A stretch of 64,000 nucleotides of DNA from Leeuwenhoekiella polynyae (GCF_004104075.1 NZ_QOVK01000002.1:1-64000), one strand, 5' to 3'; shown: positions 9,838 through 19,850, counted from the first letter of the stretch. Notes: generated by a model not told the origin, from the letters alone. Made by a program: numbers and translations.

Positions 9838-9999
9838 ATCTAGATATAGATTTTCATCCCTCTTGTTTATAACAACACCTAATCACGGCTAAGATTTAGA
9901 CTTTATCCATTTCGTGATTTTAATGTATAAAAGTCTAAAAATTGATGATTGATCAAAAAAGAATGAAAACGTCTTTAAAACAAAAATATTTTACGCAAC

Positions 10000-10011
10000 T
10001 AAAACGTTTTA
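10000..10011 (+). promoter_or_regulatory. LacI-type operator (site 3)
   Basis: TAAAACGTTTTA, 40 bp upstream of the GH43 start, heading the operon 10052-18576. A weaker relative AAAACGTCTTTA lies at about 9966-9977. A -7-like TATATTTA occurs 16 bp downstream (about 10028). Confidence 0.7.
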
Positions 10012-10051
10012 CGTTAACATATGCTTATATTTAAAACCTCAATTATATTTT

Positions 10052-11023
10052 ATGAAAACATTATACTCAATACTTACTATATTAACCCTTACCAGCAGTT
10101 GCGCACAAAATGAAGTTGCTAATAACAATCCAGTTTTCCCCGGTTGGTATGCAGATCCTGAGGGGATCATATTTGATGACACCTATTACATCTACCCAAC
10201 TTTTTCTGCTCCTTACGATAAGCAAGTTTTTTTAGATGCATTCTCCTCTCCGAACTTAACAGACTGGACCAAGCATGAGCATATACTAGATACCGCTGCA
10301 ATTAAGTGGGCAAAACGTGCCATGTGGGCACCTTCAATCATAAAAAAAGACAGTAAATACTACCTCTTTTTTGGAGCCAATGACATTCAAAGTGACGCTG
10401 AATTAGGTGGGATTGGTGTTGCCGTTAGTGATTCACCCGAAGGTCCTTTTAAAGATCATTTAGGAAAACCGCTTATTGGTAAATTTCATAATGGAGCACA
10501 ACCTATAGATCAGTTTGTTTTCAAAGATAAAGACGGTTCGTATTACTTGTACTATGGGGGATGGAGACATTGTAATGTGGCCAAACTGAATGATGACTTC
10601 ACCGGTTTTATCCCTTTTGATGACGGAAGCATATTCAAAGAGATCACTCCTGAAAGTTATGTTGAAGGACCATTTATGTTTATCAAAGACGGTAAATACT
10701 ACTTCATGTGGTCTGAAGGTGGATGGACCGGACCTGATTATAGTGTTGCCTATGCGATTTCTGATTCTCCTTTTGGACCTTTTGAACGTGTCGATAAAAT
10801 ATTACAACAAGATCCTGATATCGCAACCGGTGCAGGGCATCATAGTGTGATTCATGCTAAGGACTCTGAAGATTATTATATGGTTTACCATCGCAGACCC
10901 CTTGATGAAACAGACCAAAACTCCCGCGAGACCTGTATAGACAAAATGCACTTTGATGAAAACGGCCATATTAAACCCGTAAAAATCACAAATGAAGGTG
11001 TTGCTGAAGATCCGCTCCAATAA
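10052..11023 (+). CDS. GH43-family glycoside hydrolase, lipoprotein
   Basis: A 323-residue five-bladed beta-propeller enzyme. Lipoprotein signal TSSC (C17). Catalytic triad candidates for GH43 are base D35 (GWYADPEG), pKa modulator D153 (QPIDQFVF) and acid E205 (YVEGPFMF). GH43 members are inverting exo- or endo-acting arabinofuranosidases, xylosidases or galactosidases; the subfamily cannot be fixed by eye. First gene of an operon with GH127, two GH92s and an SGNH hydrolase, 18 bp before the GH127. Its pairing with GH127 suggests a pentose side chain on the mannan (inference). Confidence 0.88.
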   Translation: MKTLYSILTILTLTSSCAQNEVANNNPVFPGWYADPEGIIFDDTYYIYPTFSAPYDKQVFLDAFSSPNLTDWTKHEHILDTAAIKWAKRAMWAPSIIKKDSKYYLFFGANDIQSDAELGGIGVAVSDSPEGPFKDHLGKPLIGKFHNGAQPIDQFVFKDKDGSYYLYYGGWRHCNVAKLNDDFTGFIPFDDGSIFKEITPESYVEGPFMFIKDGKYYFMWSEGGWTGPDYSVAYAISDSPFGPFERVDKILQQDPDIATGAGHHSVIHAKDSEDYYMVYHRRPLDETDQNSRETCIDKMHFDENGHIKPVKITNEGVAEDPLQ

Positions 11024-11041
11024 ATTTAAAAATTTCACAGA

Positions 11042-13213
11042 ATGCAAAAACTAAAGTGCTTAGCTGTCATTGCCGGTTGTCTTTTTATGATTTCCTGCGA
11101 TAATTTTAAAGAACATAAACTAGAGATTTCTACTGTCGTTGTTCCCTCTGTTGCTAGCACTAATGCAAATTATGTAAGTAATCGTACTCCCCTTACACCG
11201 AGCCCACTGATTAAACTCCCGCTAGGGGCTATAAAACCAGGGAGCTGGCTTAAAGAAAGCTTACAGCGACAAGCAGATGGTCTTATGGGTAATCTGGGTG
11301 AAATAAGCGCCTGGTTACAAAAAGAAGATAACGCTTGGCTGTCTGAAGACGGTACTGGATCTTGGGGGTGGGAAGAGGTCCCTTACTGGTTAAAAGGTTA
11401 TGCGAACACAGGCTATATTCTTCAGGATTCTTTGATGATTAAAGAGTCTCAGATCTGGTTTGAAGCTGCGCTCAAAAGTCAACGTGAGGATGGCAATTTT
11501 GGACCAAAAATGGTTTCAGATCGTGATGGTTCACAAGACTTTTGGTCAAATATGATCATGTTATATTGTCTTCAATCTTATTATGAAGCGACTCAAGACC
11601 AGCGTGTAATTGATTTGATGACCAATTATTTTAAGTATCAAAACAGTGTGCCTGATGACAAGATGTTATCTGGTGTGCATTACTGGCAAACACTTAGAGG
11701 GGGTGATAATCTGTACAGTGTGATCTGGTTGTACAACCGCACAGGCGATAAATTTTTACTGGATTTAGCCGAAAAAATTCATCGTACTAATGCAGACTGG
11801 ACGAAGCATGACAATTCATTAGATGAGATTCATAATCATAAAGAAACCCGCGACGGATCAGAGTTTCCTGAATGGTATAGTAAATTGATTGACTGGCACA
11901 ATGTAAATGTTGCACAGGGTTTTAGAGAACCAGCTCAGTACTATCAACTGAGTAAAAATAAAGAAGACTTAAAAGCTACTTATGACGATTTTAAAATCAT
12001 AAGAGAATATTTTGGTCAGGTTCCAGGCGGAATGTTTGGTTCTGATGAAAATGCACGCCCGGGATACAGCGATCCGCGTCAAGGAGTTGAAACCTGCGGA
12101 ATGGTCGAGCAAATGAATTCTGATGAGCATTTATTGCGCATCACAGGAGATATTTTCTGGGCAGATCACGCCGAAGAAGTAGCATTTAATACCTACCCTG
12201 CTGCGCTAATGCCAGATTTTAGATCGCTGCGCTACATCACCAGTCCTAATATGGTTATGAACGATGATCAAGATCACAGCCCGGGAATTGCGAATTCCGG
12301 ACCGTTTTTGATGATGAATCCATTTAGCTCGCGTTGTTGCCAGCATAATCACGGACAAGGCTGGGCTTATTTTACCGAAAATTTATTTATGGCTACTCCA
12401 GACAACGGGCTCGCAGCTGTTTTATACGCTGCAGGTTCAGTTACTGCAAAGGTGAATGCCGGTAAAGAAGTGACGATTACTAATGATTCAAATTACCCAT
12501 TCACTGAAAGTTTAGATTTTACCGTAAACACTTCAAAACCGGTTAAATTTCCGTTGTATTTTAGAATTCCAGCGTGGGCAAAAGATGCTTCAGTTGCTTT
12601 AAATGGCAACGAGCTTGAAGCTAATCCTTCTGCTAATACTTATTTACGCATTAATCGAGAATGGAATGATGGTGATAAAATAACACTAACACTTCCAAAG
12701 GAATTGAGTTTAAGAACTTGGGAAGCCAATAATAACAGTGTAAGTCTTGATTATGGTCCATTGACATTCTCATTAAAAATAGACGAAGAATATAGTAAAG
12801 AAGACAGTGCACAAACTGCTATTTGGGATTCAAAATGGCAAAAAGATGCAGAGGTTTCAAAATGGCCATCTTACGAGATACATCCTGCCTCCCCCTGGAA
12901 CTATGGGTTGATTTTAGATAAAAATAATCTCGAAGACTCTTTTACGATAGAAACAAAATCTTGGCCAGATGACGATTACCCCTTCACGGTTGATGCCGCT
13001 CCACTTGTTATAAAAGCAAAGGGAAAACGCATCCCGCAATGGACTATAGATCAATATGGTCTTGCCGGCGAATTACAGCAAAGCCCTGTAAAATCTGAAG
13101 AATCTTCAGAAACAATTGAATTAATCCCTATGGGAGCGGCTCGTTTGCGCATCAGTGCATTCCCGGTAATCGGAGAAGACGACAATGCTACCGTTTGGAA
13201 TATCACTAAATAA
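11042..13213 (+). CDS. GH127-type (DUF1680) beta-L-arabinofuranosidase-like lipoprotein
   Basis: A 723-residue protein with lipoprotein signal MISC (C19). The (alpha/alpha)6 barrel contains the zinc-cysteine active site of GH127-type enzymes: E350 and C352 in GVETCGMVE, and the adjacent C432-C433 in SSRCCQHNHGQGW. This spacing closely resembles the Glu-x-Cys...Cys-Cys arrangement of Bifidobacterium HypBA1, where a zinc-bound cysteine is the nucleophile. A C-terminal beta-sandwich follows (about 450-720). The active site looks intact. Activity is predicted on terminal beta-L-arabinofuranose or a similar sugar; related families (GH146 and others) cannot be excluded. Second gene of the GH43 operon; the next GH92 begins 33 bp downstream. 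Confidence 0.88.
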   Translation: MQKLKCLAVIAGCLFMISCDNFKEHKLEISTVVVPSVASTNANYVSNRTPLTPSPLIKLPLGAIKPGSWLKESLQRQADGLMGNLGEISAWLQKEDNAWLSEDGTGSWGWEEVPYWLKGYANTGYILQDSLMIKESQIWFEAALKSQREDGNFGPKMVSDRDGSQDFWSNMIMLYCLQSYYEATQDQRVIDLMTNYFKYQNSVPDDKMLSGVHYWQTLRGGDNLYSVIWLYNRTGDKFLLDLAEKIHRTNADWTKHDNSLDEIHNHKETRDGSEFPEWYSKLIDWHNVNVAQGFREPAQYYQLSKNKEDLKATYDDFKIIREYFGQVPGGMFGSDENARPGYSDPRQGVETCGMVEQMNSDEHLLRITGDIFWADHAEEVAFNTYPAALMPDFRSLRYITSPNMVMNDDQDHSPGIANSGPFLMMNPFSSRCCQHNHGQGWAYFTENLFMATPDNGLAAVLYAAGSVTAKVNAGKEVTITNDSNYPFTESLDFTVNTSKPVKFPLYFRIPAWAKDASVALNGNELEANPSANTYLRINREWNDGDKITLTLPKELSLRTWEANNNSVSLDYGPLTFSLKIDEEYSKEDSAQTAIWDSKWQKDAEVSKWPSYEIHPASPWNYGLILDKNNLEDSFTIETKSWPDDDYPFTVDAAPLVIKAKGKRIPQWTIDQYGLAGELQQSPVKSEESSETIELIPMGAARLRISAFPVIGEDDNATVWNITK

Positions 13214-13246
13214 ACCTTTAAACTTGTTAATTGCAAATTCACTCTT

Positions 13247-15538
13247 ATGAAAAAACTAATTTTAGGATTGTGTACCGGCTTGATGCTTACCACAGCAAAC
13301 GCACAAGATGATCTTATCACAGCTATACAAAATCCTGTTGATTATGTAAATCCATTAATGGGAACAGACTCCAGCCCGGCATTATCTAACGGGAACACTT
13401 ACCCTGCGGTTGCTGTACCCTGGGGAATGAATTTATGGACTCCCCAAACCGGTACTATGGGACATGGCTGGGCGTACACTTATAATGCAAATAAAATACG
13501 CGGCTTTAAACAAACGCACCAACCTTCACCTTGGATGAATGACTATGGTCAGTTTGCATTAATGCCTGTAACCGGAGGAATGAAATTTAATCAAGATGAT
13601 CGTGCAAGTTGGTTTTCTCATAAAGCGGAAGAATCTACTCCATATTATTACAAAGTTTATTTAGCAGATCACGATGTGACGGTAGAACTTACACCTACTG
13701 AACGCGCTGCTCAATTTAAAATGACCTTTCCTAAGGCAGACAGCTCGTATGTAGTTATAGACCCTTTTGATAAAGGATCTTACGTAAAAGTAATTCCTGA
13801 AGAGAATAAAATCATTGGCTATACGACTAAGTACGCCCGTGGTAAACTCACCAATTTCAAGAATTATTTTGTAATTAAATTTGATAAACCTTTTAAAGAT
13901 GTAAATACTTGGGAAGGTGACTCCCTTATCGTAGGACAAGCTGAAATGGAAGGCAATCATGCGGGAGCTTTAGTAGGTTTTGATACCAAAGACGGTGCAG
14001 TAGTAAACGCAAAAGTAGCTTCTTCTTTTATAAGCTTTGATCAGGCAGAATTGAATTTAGACCGAGAGATCGGTGATGCAGACTTTGAGACAACTAAGCA
14101 AAATGCCCGTGACCTTTGGAATGAAAAATTAGGCCGAATTGACGTAGGTGGGGGTACAATAGATCAGGTTAGAACATTCTACTCATGCTTGTACAGAACC
14201 TTGTTCTTTCCAAATAAATTATACGAGATTAATGAGAAAGATGAGATCGTACACTGGAGCCCGTATAACGGAGAAATTCTACCTGGATATATGTTTGCCG
14301 GCACCGGATTTTGGGATACATTCCGAGCTTTATATCCGTTCTTAAATCTCGCATATCCTTCGATAAATAAGGAAATGCAGGCAGGTCTTGCTAATGACTT
14401 TAAAGAAGGTGGCTGGCTACCAGAATGGTCTAGCCCGGGTTATGCTAATATTATGGTGGGTAACAACTCTGCATCAGTCGTTGCAGATGCTTATATTAAA
14501 GGTTTAAGAGGTTATGATACCGAAACATTATGGGAGGCTCTTGTAAACGGTGCTAACAATGAAGGACCTATGAGTGCCGTTGGTCGTGCTGGAGCTCCAT
14601 ATTACAATGAGTTGGGTTATGTGCCTTACGATGTGGACATCAATGAAAGTGCTGCCAGAACGCTTGAATATGCTTATGATGACTTTGCTATTTACCAATT
14701 TGGTAAAGCAATAGGTAAGCCTAAAAAAGAAATCAAAAAGTACAAAGAGCGTAGTATGAACTATAAGAATCTTTTTGATCCAAGCTACGGACTGATGCGC
14801 GGTAAAAATCAAGACGGTAGCTGGCAAGAAGATTTCAACCCGTTTAGATGGGGTAATCCATTTACAGAAGGAAACAGCTGGCATTATAGCTGGTCTGTTT
14901 TTCATGATGTTCAGGGATTAGTTGATTTAATGGGTGGAGAGAAAGATTTTGTTAAGAAATTAGATTCTGTTTTTTCTATGCCTCCAATTTTTGATGAAAG
15001 TGTTTATGGTGGTGTAATTCACGAAATACGTGAAATGCAAATTGCAGATATGGGACAGTATGCACACGGTAACCAGCCTATACAACATATGATCTATCTT
15101 TATAACTATGCTGGTGCTCCTTGGAAAACGCAGTATTGGGCTCGTGAAACTATGGACCGTATGTATATGGCAACACCAGATGGGTATTGCGGTGATGAAG
15201 ATAACGGACAAACTTCTGCCTGGTATGTATTCTCTGCAATGGGCTTTTATCCGGTTGCTCCGGCAACAGACCAGTATGTTCTGGGCGCACCACTTTTCAA
15301 AAAAATGACGTTAAAGCTTGAGAACGGTAAAGAAGTTGTTATCAACGCACCAGATAACAGCGATAAAAACCGCTATATTCAATCTATGAAAGTAGATGGC
15401 AAAACCTATGATAAAAACTGGCTGAGCCATAAAGAGTTGCTTAAGGGGGCTACAATAGATTTTGAGATGAGTGATGAACCTAATAAATCGCGTGGAACAG
15501 AAAAATCTGCATACCCATATTCCCTTTCAAACGAATAA
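13247..15538 (+). CDS. GH92 exo-alpha-mannosidase (copy 2)
   Basis: A 763-residue protein with a Sec signal peptide (residues 1-20, ending TANAQ), predicted periplasmic. It has the GH92 features FTEGNSWHY (general acid E541), YAHGNQPIQHMIYLYNY and GDEDNGQTSAWY. It shares long near-identical stretches with the GH92 at 4835 (for example TPQTG near the N-terminus and GNQPIQHM), indicating duplication within the locus. Third gene of the GH43 operon, with the next GH92 25 bp downstream. Confidence 0.92.
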   Translation: MKKLILGLCTGLMLTTANAQDDLITAIQNPVDYVNPLMGTDSSPALSNGNTYPAVAVPWGMNLWTPQTGTMGHGWAYTYNANKIRGFKQTHQPSPWMNDYGQFALMPVTGGMKFNQDDRASWFSHKAEESTPYYYKVYLADHDVTVELTPTERAAQFKMTFPKADSSYVVIDPFDKGSYVKVIPEENKIIGYTTKYARGKLTNFKNYFVIKFDKPFKDVNTWEGDSLIVGQAEMEGNHAGALVGFDTKDGAVVNAKVASSFISFDQAELNLDREIGDADFETTKQNARDLWNEKLGRIDVGGGTIDQVRTFYSCLYRTLFFPNKLYEINEKDEIVHWSPYNGEILPGYMFAGTGFWDTFRALYPFLNLAYPSINKEMQAGLANDFKEGGWLPEWSSPGYANIMVGNNSASVVADAYIKGLRGYDTETLWEALVNGANNEGPMSAVGRAGAPYYNELGYVPYDVDINESAARTLEYAYDDFAIYQFGKAIGKPKKEIKKYKERSMNYKNLFDPSYGLMRGKNQDGSWQEDFNPFRWGNPFTEGNSWHYSWSVFHDVQGLVDLMGGEKDFVKKLDSVFSMPPIFDESVYGGVIHEIREMQIADMGQYAHGNQPIQHMIYLYNYAGAPWKTQYWARETMDRMYMATPDGYCGDEDNGQTSAWYVFSAMGFYPVAPATDQYVLGAPLFKKMTLKLENGKEVVINAPDNSDKNRYIQSMKVDGKTYDKNWLSHKELLKGATIDFEMSDEPNKSRGTEKSAYPYSLSNE

Positions 15539-15563
15539 TAAAAGAACCAGAGACATTTAATAC

Positions 15564-17879
15564 ATGATACGAATTACATTAAAGAGTTTATGCACCGCCG
15601 CAAGTTTACTTGCGGCTGGTGTTTTTAACACCCAGGCACAAGAAGATCTTGCAAAATATGTAGACCCGATGATAGGTACTGCAAAAATGGGACACACGTA
15701 TCCCGGTGCTACCGTTCCCTTCGGCAGTGTTCAACTAAGCCCTGACACAGATACGATTCCGTATAGCGTTAACGGCAGATATAATCCTGATGTTTATAAA
15801 TATTGTGCGGGATACCAATATGAAGATTCTACAATAGTAGGTTTTAGTCATACGCATTTTAGTGGTACAGGACATTCAGATCTTGGTGATTTCTTAGTCA
15901 TGCCAACTGTTGGTAAATTACAGCTTAATCCGGGCACCGAAGCGAATCCGGATAGCGGTTACCGCTCGCGTTTTTCTCACGATGAAGAAAATGCTGAAGC
16001 CGGTTATTATAGCGTAAACTTAAAAGATTATGGCGTTAAAGCAGAGTTGACTGCTACTACCCGAGTGGGTGTACACCAATATACGTTTCCTAAAAGTGAG
16101 GAGTCACACATCATTCTCGATCTCAAAGCGGGGATTTATAATTATGATGAAAAGAATGTCTGGACGATTGTTCGTGTTGAAAATGACTCAACCATAACCG
16201 GTTACCGTCAAACCAGTGGTTGGGCACGTACACGTAAGGTCTATTTTGCAATGAGTTTCAGTAAAGCTTTTAAAAGCTACGGTCAGGAAAAACAAAAAGG
16301 CCAAGTCTATCGCGGATTCTGGGGACGCTTTGATCAGGAGCATAATTTTCCGCAAATGGCCGGTAATGATTTACGCTTGTATTTCGATTTTGATACCGAG
16401 GAAAATGAAGCAATTCAGGTGAAGATGGCTTTATCTCCAGTAAGTACTCAAGGTGCTCTAAAAAATATGGAAGCAGAAGTTCCCGGTTGGGATTTTGATA
16501 CAGTAAAGCAACAAGCCCGCAACAGTTGGAATAAAGAATTACAAAAAGTTACTGTTGAAACTTTAGAAGAATCTGACAAAGTAAATCTGTATACAGCAAT
16601 GTATCATGCTTTTTTAGGGCCTACCGTTTATATGGATGTTGATGGCAAATATATGGGGCTTGACCGAAATGTGCATGAAGCAGACGGCTTTACCAATTAC
16701 ACCAGTTTCTCGCTTTGGGATACTTACCGAGCACTACATCCTTTATTTAATATCTTGCAACCACAACGCAATCAGGATATGGTGCAGTCTATGATGGTGC
16801 ATCAGGAACAAAGTGTACATCACATGCTTCCTATTTGGTCACATTATGCCAATGAAAACTGGTGTATGATCGGTTACCACAGTGCTTCAGTTATTGCTGA
16901 TGCGATTGTAAAAGGAAATGCTGATTTTGATCAGAATGCGGCTTTAGATGCTTGTGTACAAACTGCGAGAACACGTTATTTTGACGGAATTGGTGAGTAT
17001 ATAGATCGCGGTTATGTTCCTGAAGATAAAAATGGTGCTTCGGTATCTAAAACTTTAGAATACGCGTATGATGACTGGGCAATTGCTCAGGCTGCTAAAA
17101 AACTAGGCAGGGAAGAAATCTATACTGAATTTAGTAAGCGTTCTTCATATTGGAAAAATGTATACGATAAATCAATTGGTTTTATGCGTCCTAAATTAAG
17201 TGATGGTACGTTTAAAAAAGATTTTGATGCGTTAAATACCCACGGACAAGGCTTTATTGAAGGCAACAGCTGGAATTACAGTTTATATGTACCTCACGAT
17301 CCTGCCGGAATGATCGAATTAATGGGCGGAAAAGATAAATTCAGCACGCATTTAGATTCATTATTTACAATGGAACTACCTGATAAATACTTTGAAAATA
17401 CTGAAGATATTTCTCGGGAAGGTATCATAGGGAACTATGTACACGGTAACGAACCGTCTCACCACGTTGCTTACCTTTATAACTGGACAAACGATGCATA
17501 TAAAGCTCAGGATAAAATCAGAATGATTTTAGATCAAAAATATATGACCGGTTCAGACGGCTTAAGTGGTAATGATGATTTTGGTCAGATGAGCGCTTGG
17601 TACTTATTCAGCAGTTTAGGTTTTTATCCTGTTGCTCCGGGTTCTGTAGATTATGCATTGGGTAGCCCTGCAGTAAAAGAAGCAACCCTGAATCTGGATA
17701 ACGGAAACACTTTTGAGATAGAAGCAAAAAATCAATCTGCTAAGAATGTCTATGTGAGTAAGGTAGAGCTTAACGGAAAAGCTCTTAACAAGCCATTTAT
17801 TACGCACGATCAGGTTATGAACGGAGGAAAGCTTACCTTTTACATGAGCAAAAAACCAAACAAAAAACTATATAACTAA
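15564..17879 (+). CDS. GH92 exo-alpha-mannosidase with GNEPSHH motif (copy 3)
   Basis: A 771-residue protein with a Sec signal (about residues 1-25, NTQAQ). GH92 motifs: FSHTHFSGTGHSDLGDF in the N-terminal domain, FIEGNSWNY with general acid E566, YVHGNEPSHHVAYLYNW, and GNDDFGQMSAWY with the base acids. It is the only one of the six GH92s here with Glu in the GN[E/Q]P position; as I recall the GNEPSHH form is typical of characterised alpha-1,2-mannosidases, so it is the best candidate for that linkage. It is co-transcribed with the SGNH hydrolase only 4 bp downstream. Confidence 0.92.
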   Translation: MIRITLKSLCTAASLLAAGVFNTQAQEDLAKYVDPMIGTAKMGHTYPGATVPFGSVQLSPDTDTIPYSVNGRYNPDVYKYCAGYQYEDSTIVGFSHTHFSGTGHSDLGDFLVMPTVGKLQLNPGTEANPDSGYRSRFSHDEENAEAGYYSVNLKDYGVKAELTATTRVGVHQYTFPKSEESHIILDLKAGIYNYDEKNVWTIVRVENDSTITGYRQTSGWARTRKVYFAMSFSKAFKSYGQEKQKGQVYRGFWGRFDQEHNFPQMAGNDLRLYFDFDTEENEAIQVKMALSPVSTQGALKNMEAEVPGWDFDTVKQQARNSWNKELQKVTVETLEESDKVNLYTAMYHAFLGPTVYMDVDGKYMGLDRNVHEADGFTNYTSFSLWDTYRALHPLFNILQPQRNQDMVQSMMVHQEQSVHHMLPIWSHYANENWCMIGYHSASVIADAIVKGNADFDQNAALDACVQTARTRYFDGIGEYIDRGYVPEDKNGASVSKTLEYAYDDWAIAQAAKKLGREEIYTEFSKRSSYWKNVYDKSIGFMRPKLSDGTFKKDFDALNTHGQGFIEGNSWNYSLYVPHDPAGMIELMGGKDKFSTHLDSLFTMELPDKYFENTEDISREGIIGNYVHGNEPSHHVAYLYNWTNDAYKAQDKIRMILDQKYMTGSDGLSGNDDFGQMSAWYLFSSLGFYPVAPGSVDYALGSPAVKEATLNLDNGNTFEIEAKNQSAKNVYVSKVELNGKALNKPFITHDQVMNGGKLTFYMSKKPNKKLYN

Positions 17880-17883
17880 TTTT

Positions 17884-18576
17884 ATGAAAAAAATTGTCCA
17901 ACTTTCGACATGTGTCTTTTTTATGGTATGGGGTTCTGTTTTTAATTTAAAGGCTCAAGACTGGCCTAATTTAATGCGATATGCAGAAGCTAATGCACAG
18001 ATAGCTGTTACTAATGCCAAAGAAGACCGCGTGGTCTTTATGGGCAACTCTATCACCGAAGGTTGGGTCAATAGCGACCCAGATTTTTTTACGAAGAATA
18101 ATTTTATTGGTCGCGGGATTAGTGGGCAAACTACTCCACAAATGCTGTTGCGCTTCAGGCAAGACGTGATTGACTTAGATCCAGTAGCTGTGGTAATCTT
18201 GGCCGGCACTAATGATATTGCAGGAAACACCGGCCCAATGACTAATGAGCAAATTGTAGATAACATTATTTCGATGGCAGAACTCGCTGAGGCAAATGGG
18301 ATAAAAGTGATTGTCTCTTCTATTCTTCCTGCCGCAAAATATCCGTGGAAGCCAAAAGTAGAATCTGTTGCTCCTATTCTTAAAATCAACACGATGCTCA
18401 AATATTATTGTAAAGGAAAAGGACTTGTCTATCTCGATTATTTTTCAAAAATGGCTAATGAAGAAAACGGTTTACCTAAAAAACTTTCTGAAGACGGAGT
18501 GCATCCTACTGAAGCGGGTTACAAAGTTATGGAGCCGTTAGCTTTAGAAGCTATTAAAAAATCGCTTGGAAATTAA
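17884..18576 (+). CDS. SGNH/GDSL-family hydrolase (probable carbohydrate esterase)
   Basis: A 230-residue secreted protein (signal about 1-25, ending NLKAQ). SGNH blocks: FMGNSITEGW with nucleophile S56, GRGISGQTTPQ (block II Gly), AGTNDIAGN (block III Asn) and DGVHPTEAGY with D204 and H207. All catalytic residues are present. In glycan loci such enzymes usually remove acetyl groups, so deacetylation of mannan or its side chains is likely. Last gene of the GH43 operon, ending just before a strong bidirectional terminator. Confidence 0.88.
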   Translation: MKKIVQLSTCVFFMVWGSVFNLKAQDWPNLMRYAEANAQIAVTNAKEDRVVFMGNSITEGWVNSDPDFFTKNNFIGRGISGQTTPQMLLRFRQDVIDLDPVAVVILAGTNDIAGNTGPMTNEQIVDNIISMAELAEANGIKVIVSSILPAAKYPWKPKVESVAPILKINTMLKYYCKGKGLVYLDYFSKMANEENGLPKKLSEDGVHPTEAGYKVMEPLALEAIKKSLGN

Positions 18577-18596
18577 TTCTCAGCAAGTATAAATAA

Positions 18597-18628
18597 AAAA
18601 AAGCCTGCTCAATTGAGCAGGCTTTTTT
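18597..18628. terminator. Bidirectional rho-independent terminator
   Basis: GCCTGCTC pairs with GAGCAGGC around an AATT loop, extended by A-tract and T-tract on the two sides. It separates the convergent SGNH hydrolase (+) and ROK (-) genes and works on both strands. Confidence 0.9.
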
Positions 18629-18630
18629 AT

Positions 18631-19773
18631 TTAGTTTGATCCGATTTGTTCAACCGCTTCATATAAATTGGTCTTGTCTAGAAAATCAAGAGCCAGCGCA
18701 TAAGCTCCAAAGCAAACCGCTGTACTTGTACCTAATTTACTAATGCCAATTGCTACACGCTTTTCTTTATTATACGAGGCTTTTTTAGAGCTGAATGGTA
18801 TATTAACTTCAGTTTCTGAATCTGATAAAAAGTCTGCTAAATCTTTAGGATCGTCAATGTTATAAACACCTGAAATTACTCGTGGCATAGCATTACCTTC
18901 AAGATCATAAATAGAACCTGATAAATGCTCAATAATTTTAGGAATAATAAAACGGGAAGCACCTGCAATCCCACCACCAATAACAATTGGAGCATCTATT
19001 AATGCAATCACATTAGCCAAGGATTCTGCAACAGCAACAGCCATTTCTTCAAAAGCCGTGATTGCAGCTTTTTTGTTTCCTTCAGCATCTCCACAAGCTA
19101 TTTTAAATATATCTTTTGGAGAAAGAACTGCGCTATCTCCCGACTGTTCTGTATAAACACGCTGAATCGCTCTGATACTCACACTTTCTTCGACCACAGT
19201 TTTAGGTTTAATAAAGTTTCGTGTAAGCCAGATTTCGCCAGCAGCGGAATTATCACCCAAACAAACCTGATTATTAACCACAATACCACCGCCATAACCG
19301 GTACCTAACGTAATCCCGATAAGACTTTTATACCTGCGTGATAAACCAGATTCTGTCAGTGACTTGTTTATAGTAGGTAACAACCCACCAACGGCCTCGC
19401 CATAAGCAAAAAGATCTCCATCATTATTTATAAGCGTAGGAATACCAAAAATTTCTTCGAGCATAGGTCCCAAAGCCACACCTCCTCTAAAAGCAGGTAG
19501 ATTTACTAAGTCTCCTATAATTCCATTTTTGTAATCTGCAGGCCCGGGAAATGCAAAACTTATCGCTTCGGGCTCCATTGTATTAAGCGATTTTTTTACC
19601 TCCTGAAAACCTTCAATTATAGTATGTAAACAAACTTCTAAATTATCAGAATTAGATGCCAAGGTAATTGGCGTTATAATTTCTTCTCCAGATTGCAATG
19701 CTGAGAAAACAAAGTTTGTTCCTCCCGCATCAAGCGTCATTACAATCCGTTTATCTTCGTAAATGTTTTTCAT
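18631..19773 (-). CDS. ROK-family sugar kinase (glucokinase-like)
   Basis: A 380-residue cytoplasmic protein without signal. ROK features: the phosphate loop DAGGTN (residues 15-20), INNDGDLFAYGE with the catalytic Asp, and GITLGTGYGGG. It lacks the Cys-rich zinc motif and any DNA-binding domain, so it is a kinase rather than a repressor. It is longer than usual (about 300) because of inserts around 140-150 and 300-340. Probable substrate is mannose or another hexose released by the locus. It is transcribed alone from a promoter with a one-mismatch operator palindrome (19839) and a good -7 element (19824-19831). Confidence 0.85.
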   Translation of the reverse strand: MKNIYEDKRIVMTLDAGGTNFVFSALQSGEEIITPITLASNSDNLEVCLHTIIEGFQEVKKSLNTMEPEAISFAFPGPADYKNGIIGDLVNLPAFRGGVALGPMLEEIFGIPTLINNDGDLFAYGEAVGGLLPTINKSLTESGLSRRYKSLIGITLGTGYGGGIVVNNQVCLGDNSAAGEIWLTRNFIKPKTVVEESVSIRAIQRVYTEQSGDSAVLSPKDIFKIACGDAEGNKKAAITAFEEMAVAVAESLANVIALIDAPIVIGGGIAGASRFIIPKIIEHLSGSIYDLEGNAMPRVISGVYNIDDPKDLADFLSDSETEVNIPFSSKKASYNKEKRVAIGISKLGTSTAVCFGAYALALDFLDKTNLYEAVEQIGSN

Positions 19774-19823
19774 GTCTCGTATGGTACTCTAAAAACCTTT
19801 AATAATACCCTTCCGTTAACGTG

Positions 19824-19850
19824 CAAAAATAAAGCAACTAAAAGGTTTTA
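19824..19850 (-). promoter_or_regulatory. ROK promoter with degenerate LacI-type operator (site 4)
   Basis: TAAAAGGTTTTA at 19839-19850 differs from the shared palindrome at one central base. Reading the minus strand, it is followed by TATTTTTG (19831-19824), a perfect TAnnTTTG -7 element, 50 bp upstream of the ROK start. Confidence 0.6.

Noticed and set aside
9836-9853. AAATCTA/TAGATTT hairpin at the alkaline phosphatase stop
   Set aside because: Only 7 AT-rich base pairs and overlapping the stop codon; too weak to list as a terminator.
14528-14905. 125-residue minus-strand ORF inside the GH92 at 13247
   Set aside because: Antisense shadow of the conserved catalytic barrel; no independent promoter or motif.
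17955-18401. 148-residue minus-strand ORF opposite the SGNH hydrolase
   Set aside because: It lies wholly inside a well-supported plus-strand gene with intact catalytic motifs and shows no domain or signal of its own.
18631-19773. ROK protein as the missing transcriptional repressor
   Set aside because: The N-terminus goes straight into the kinase phosphate loop with no helix-turn-helix domain; it is an enzyme.
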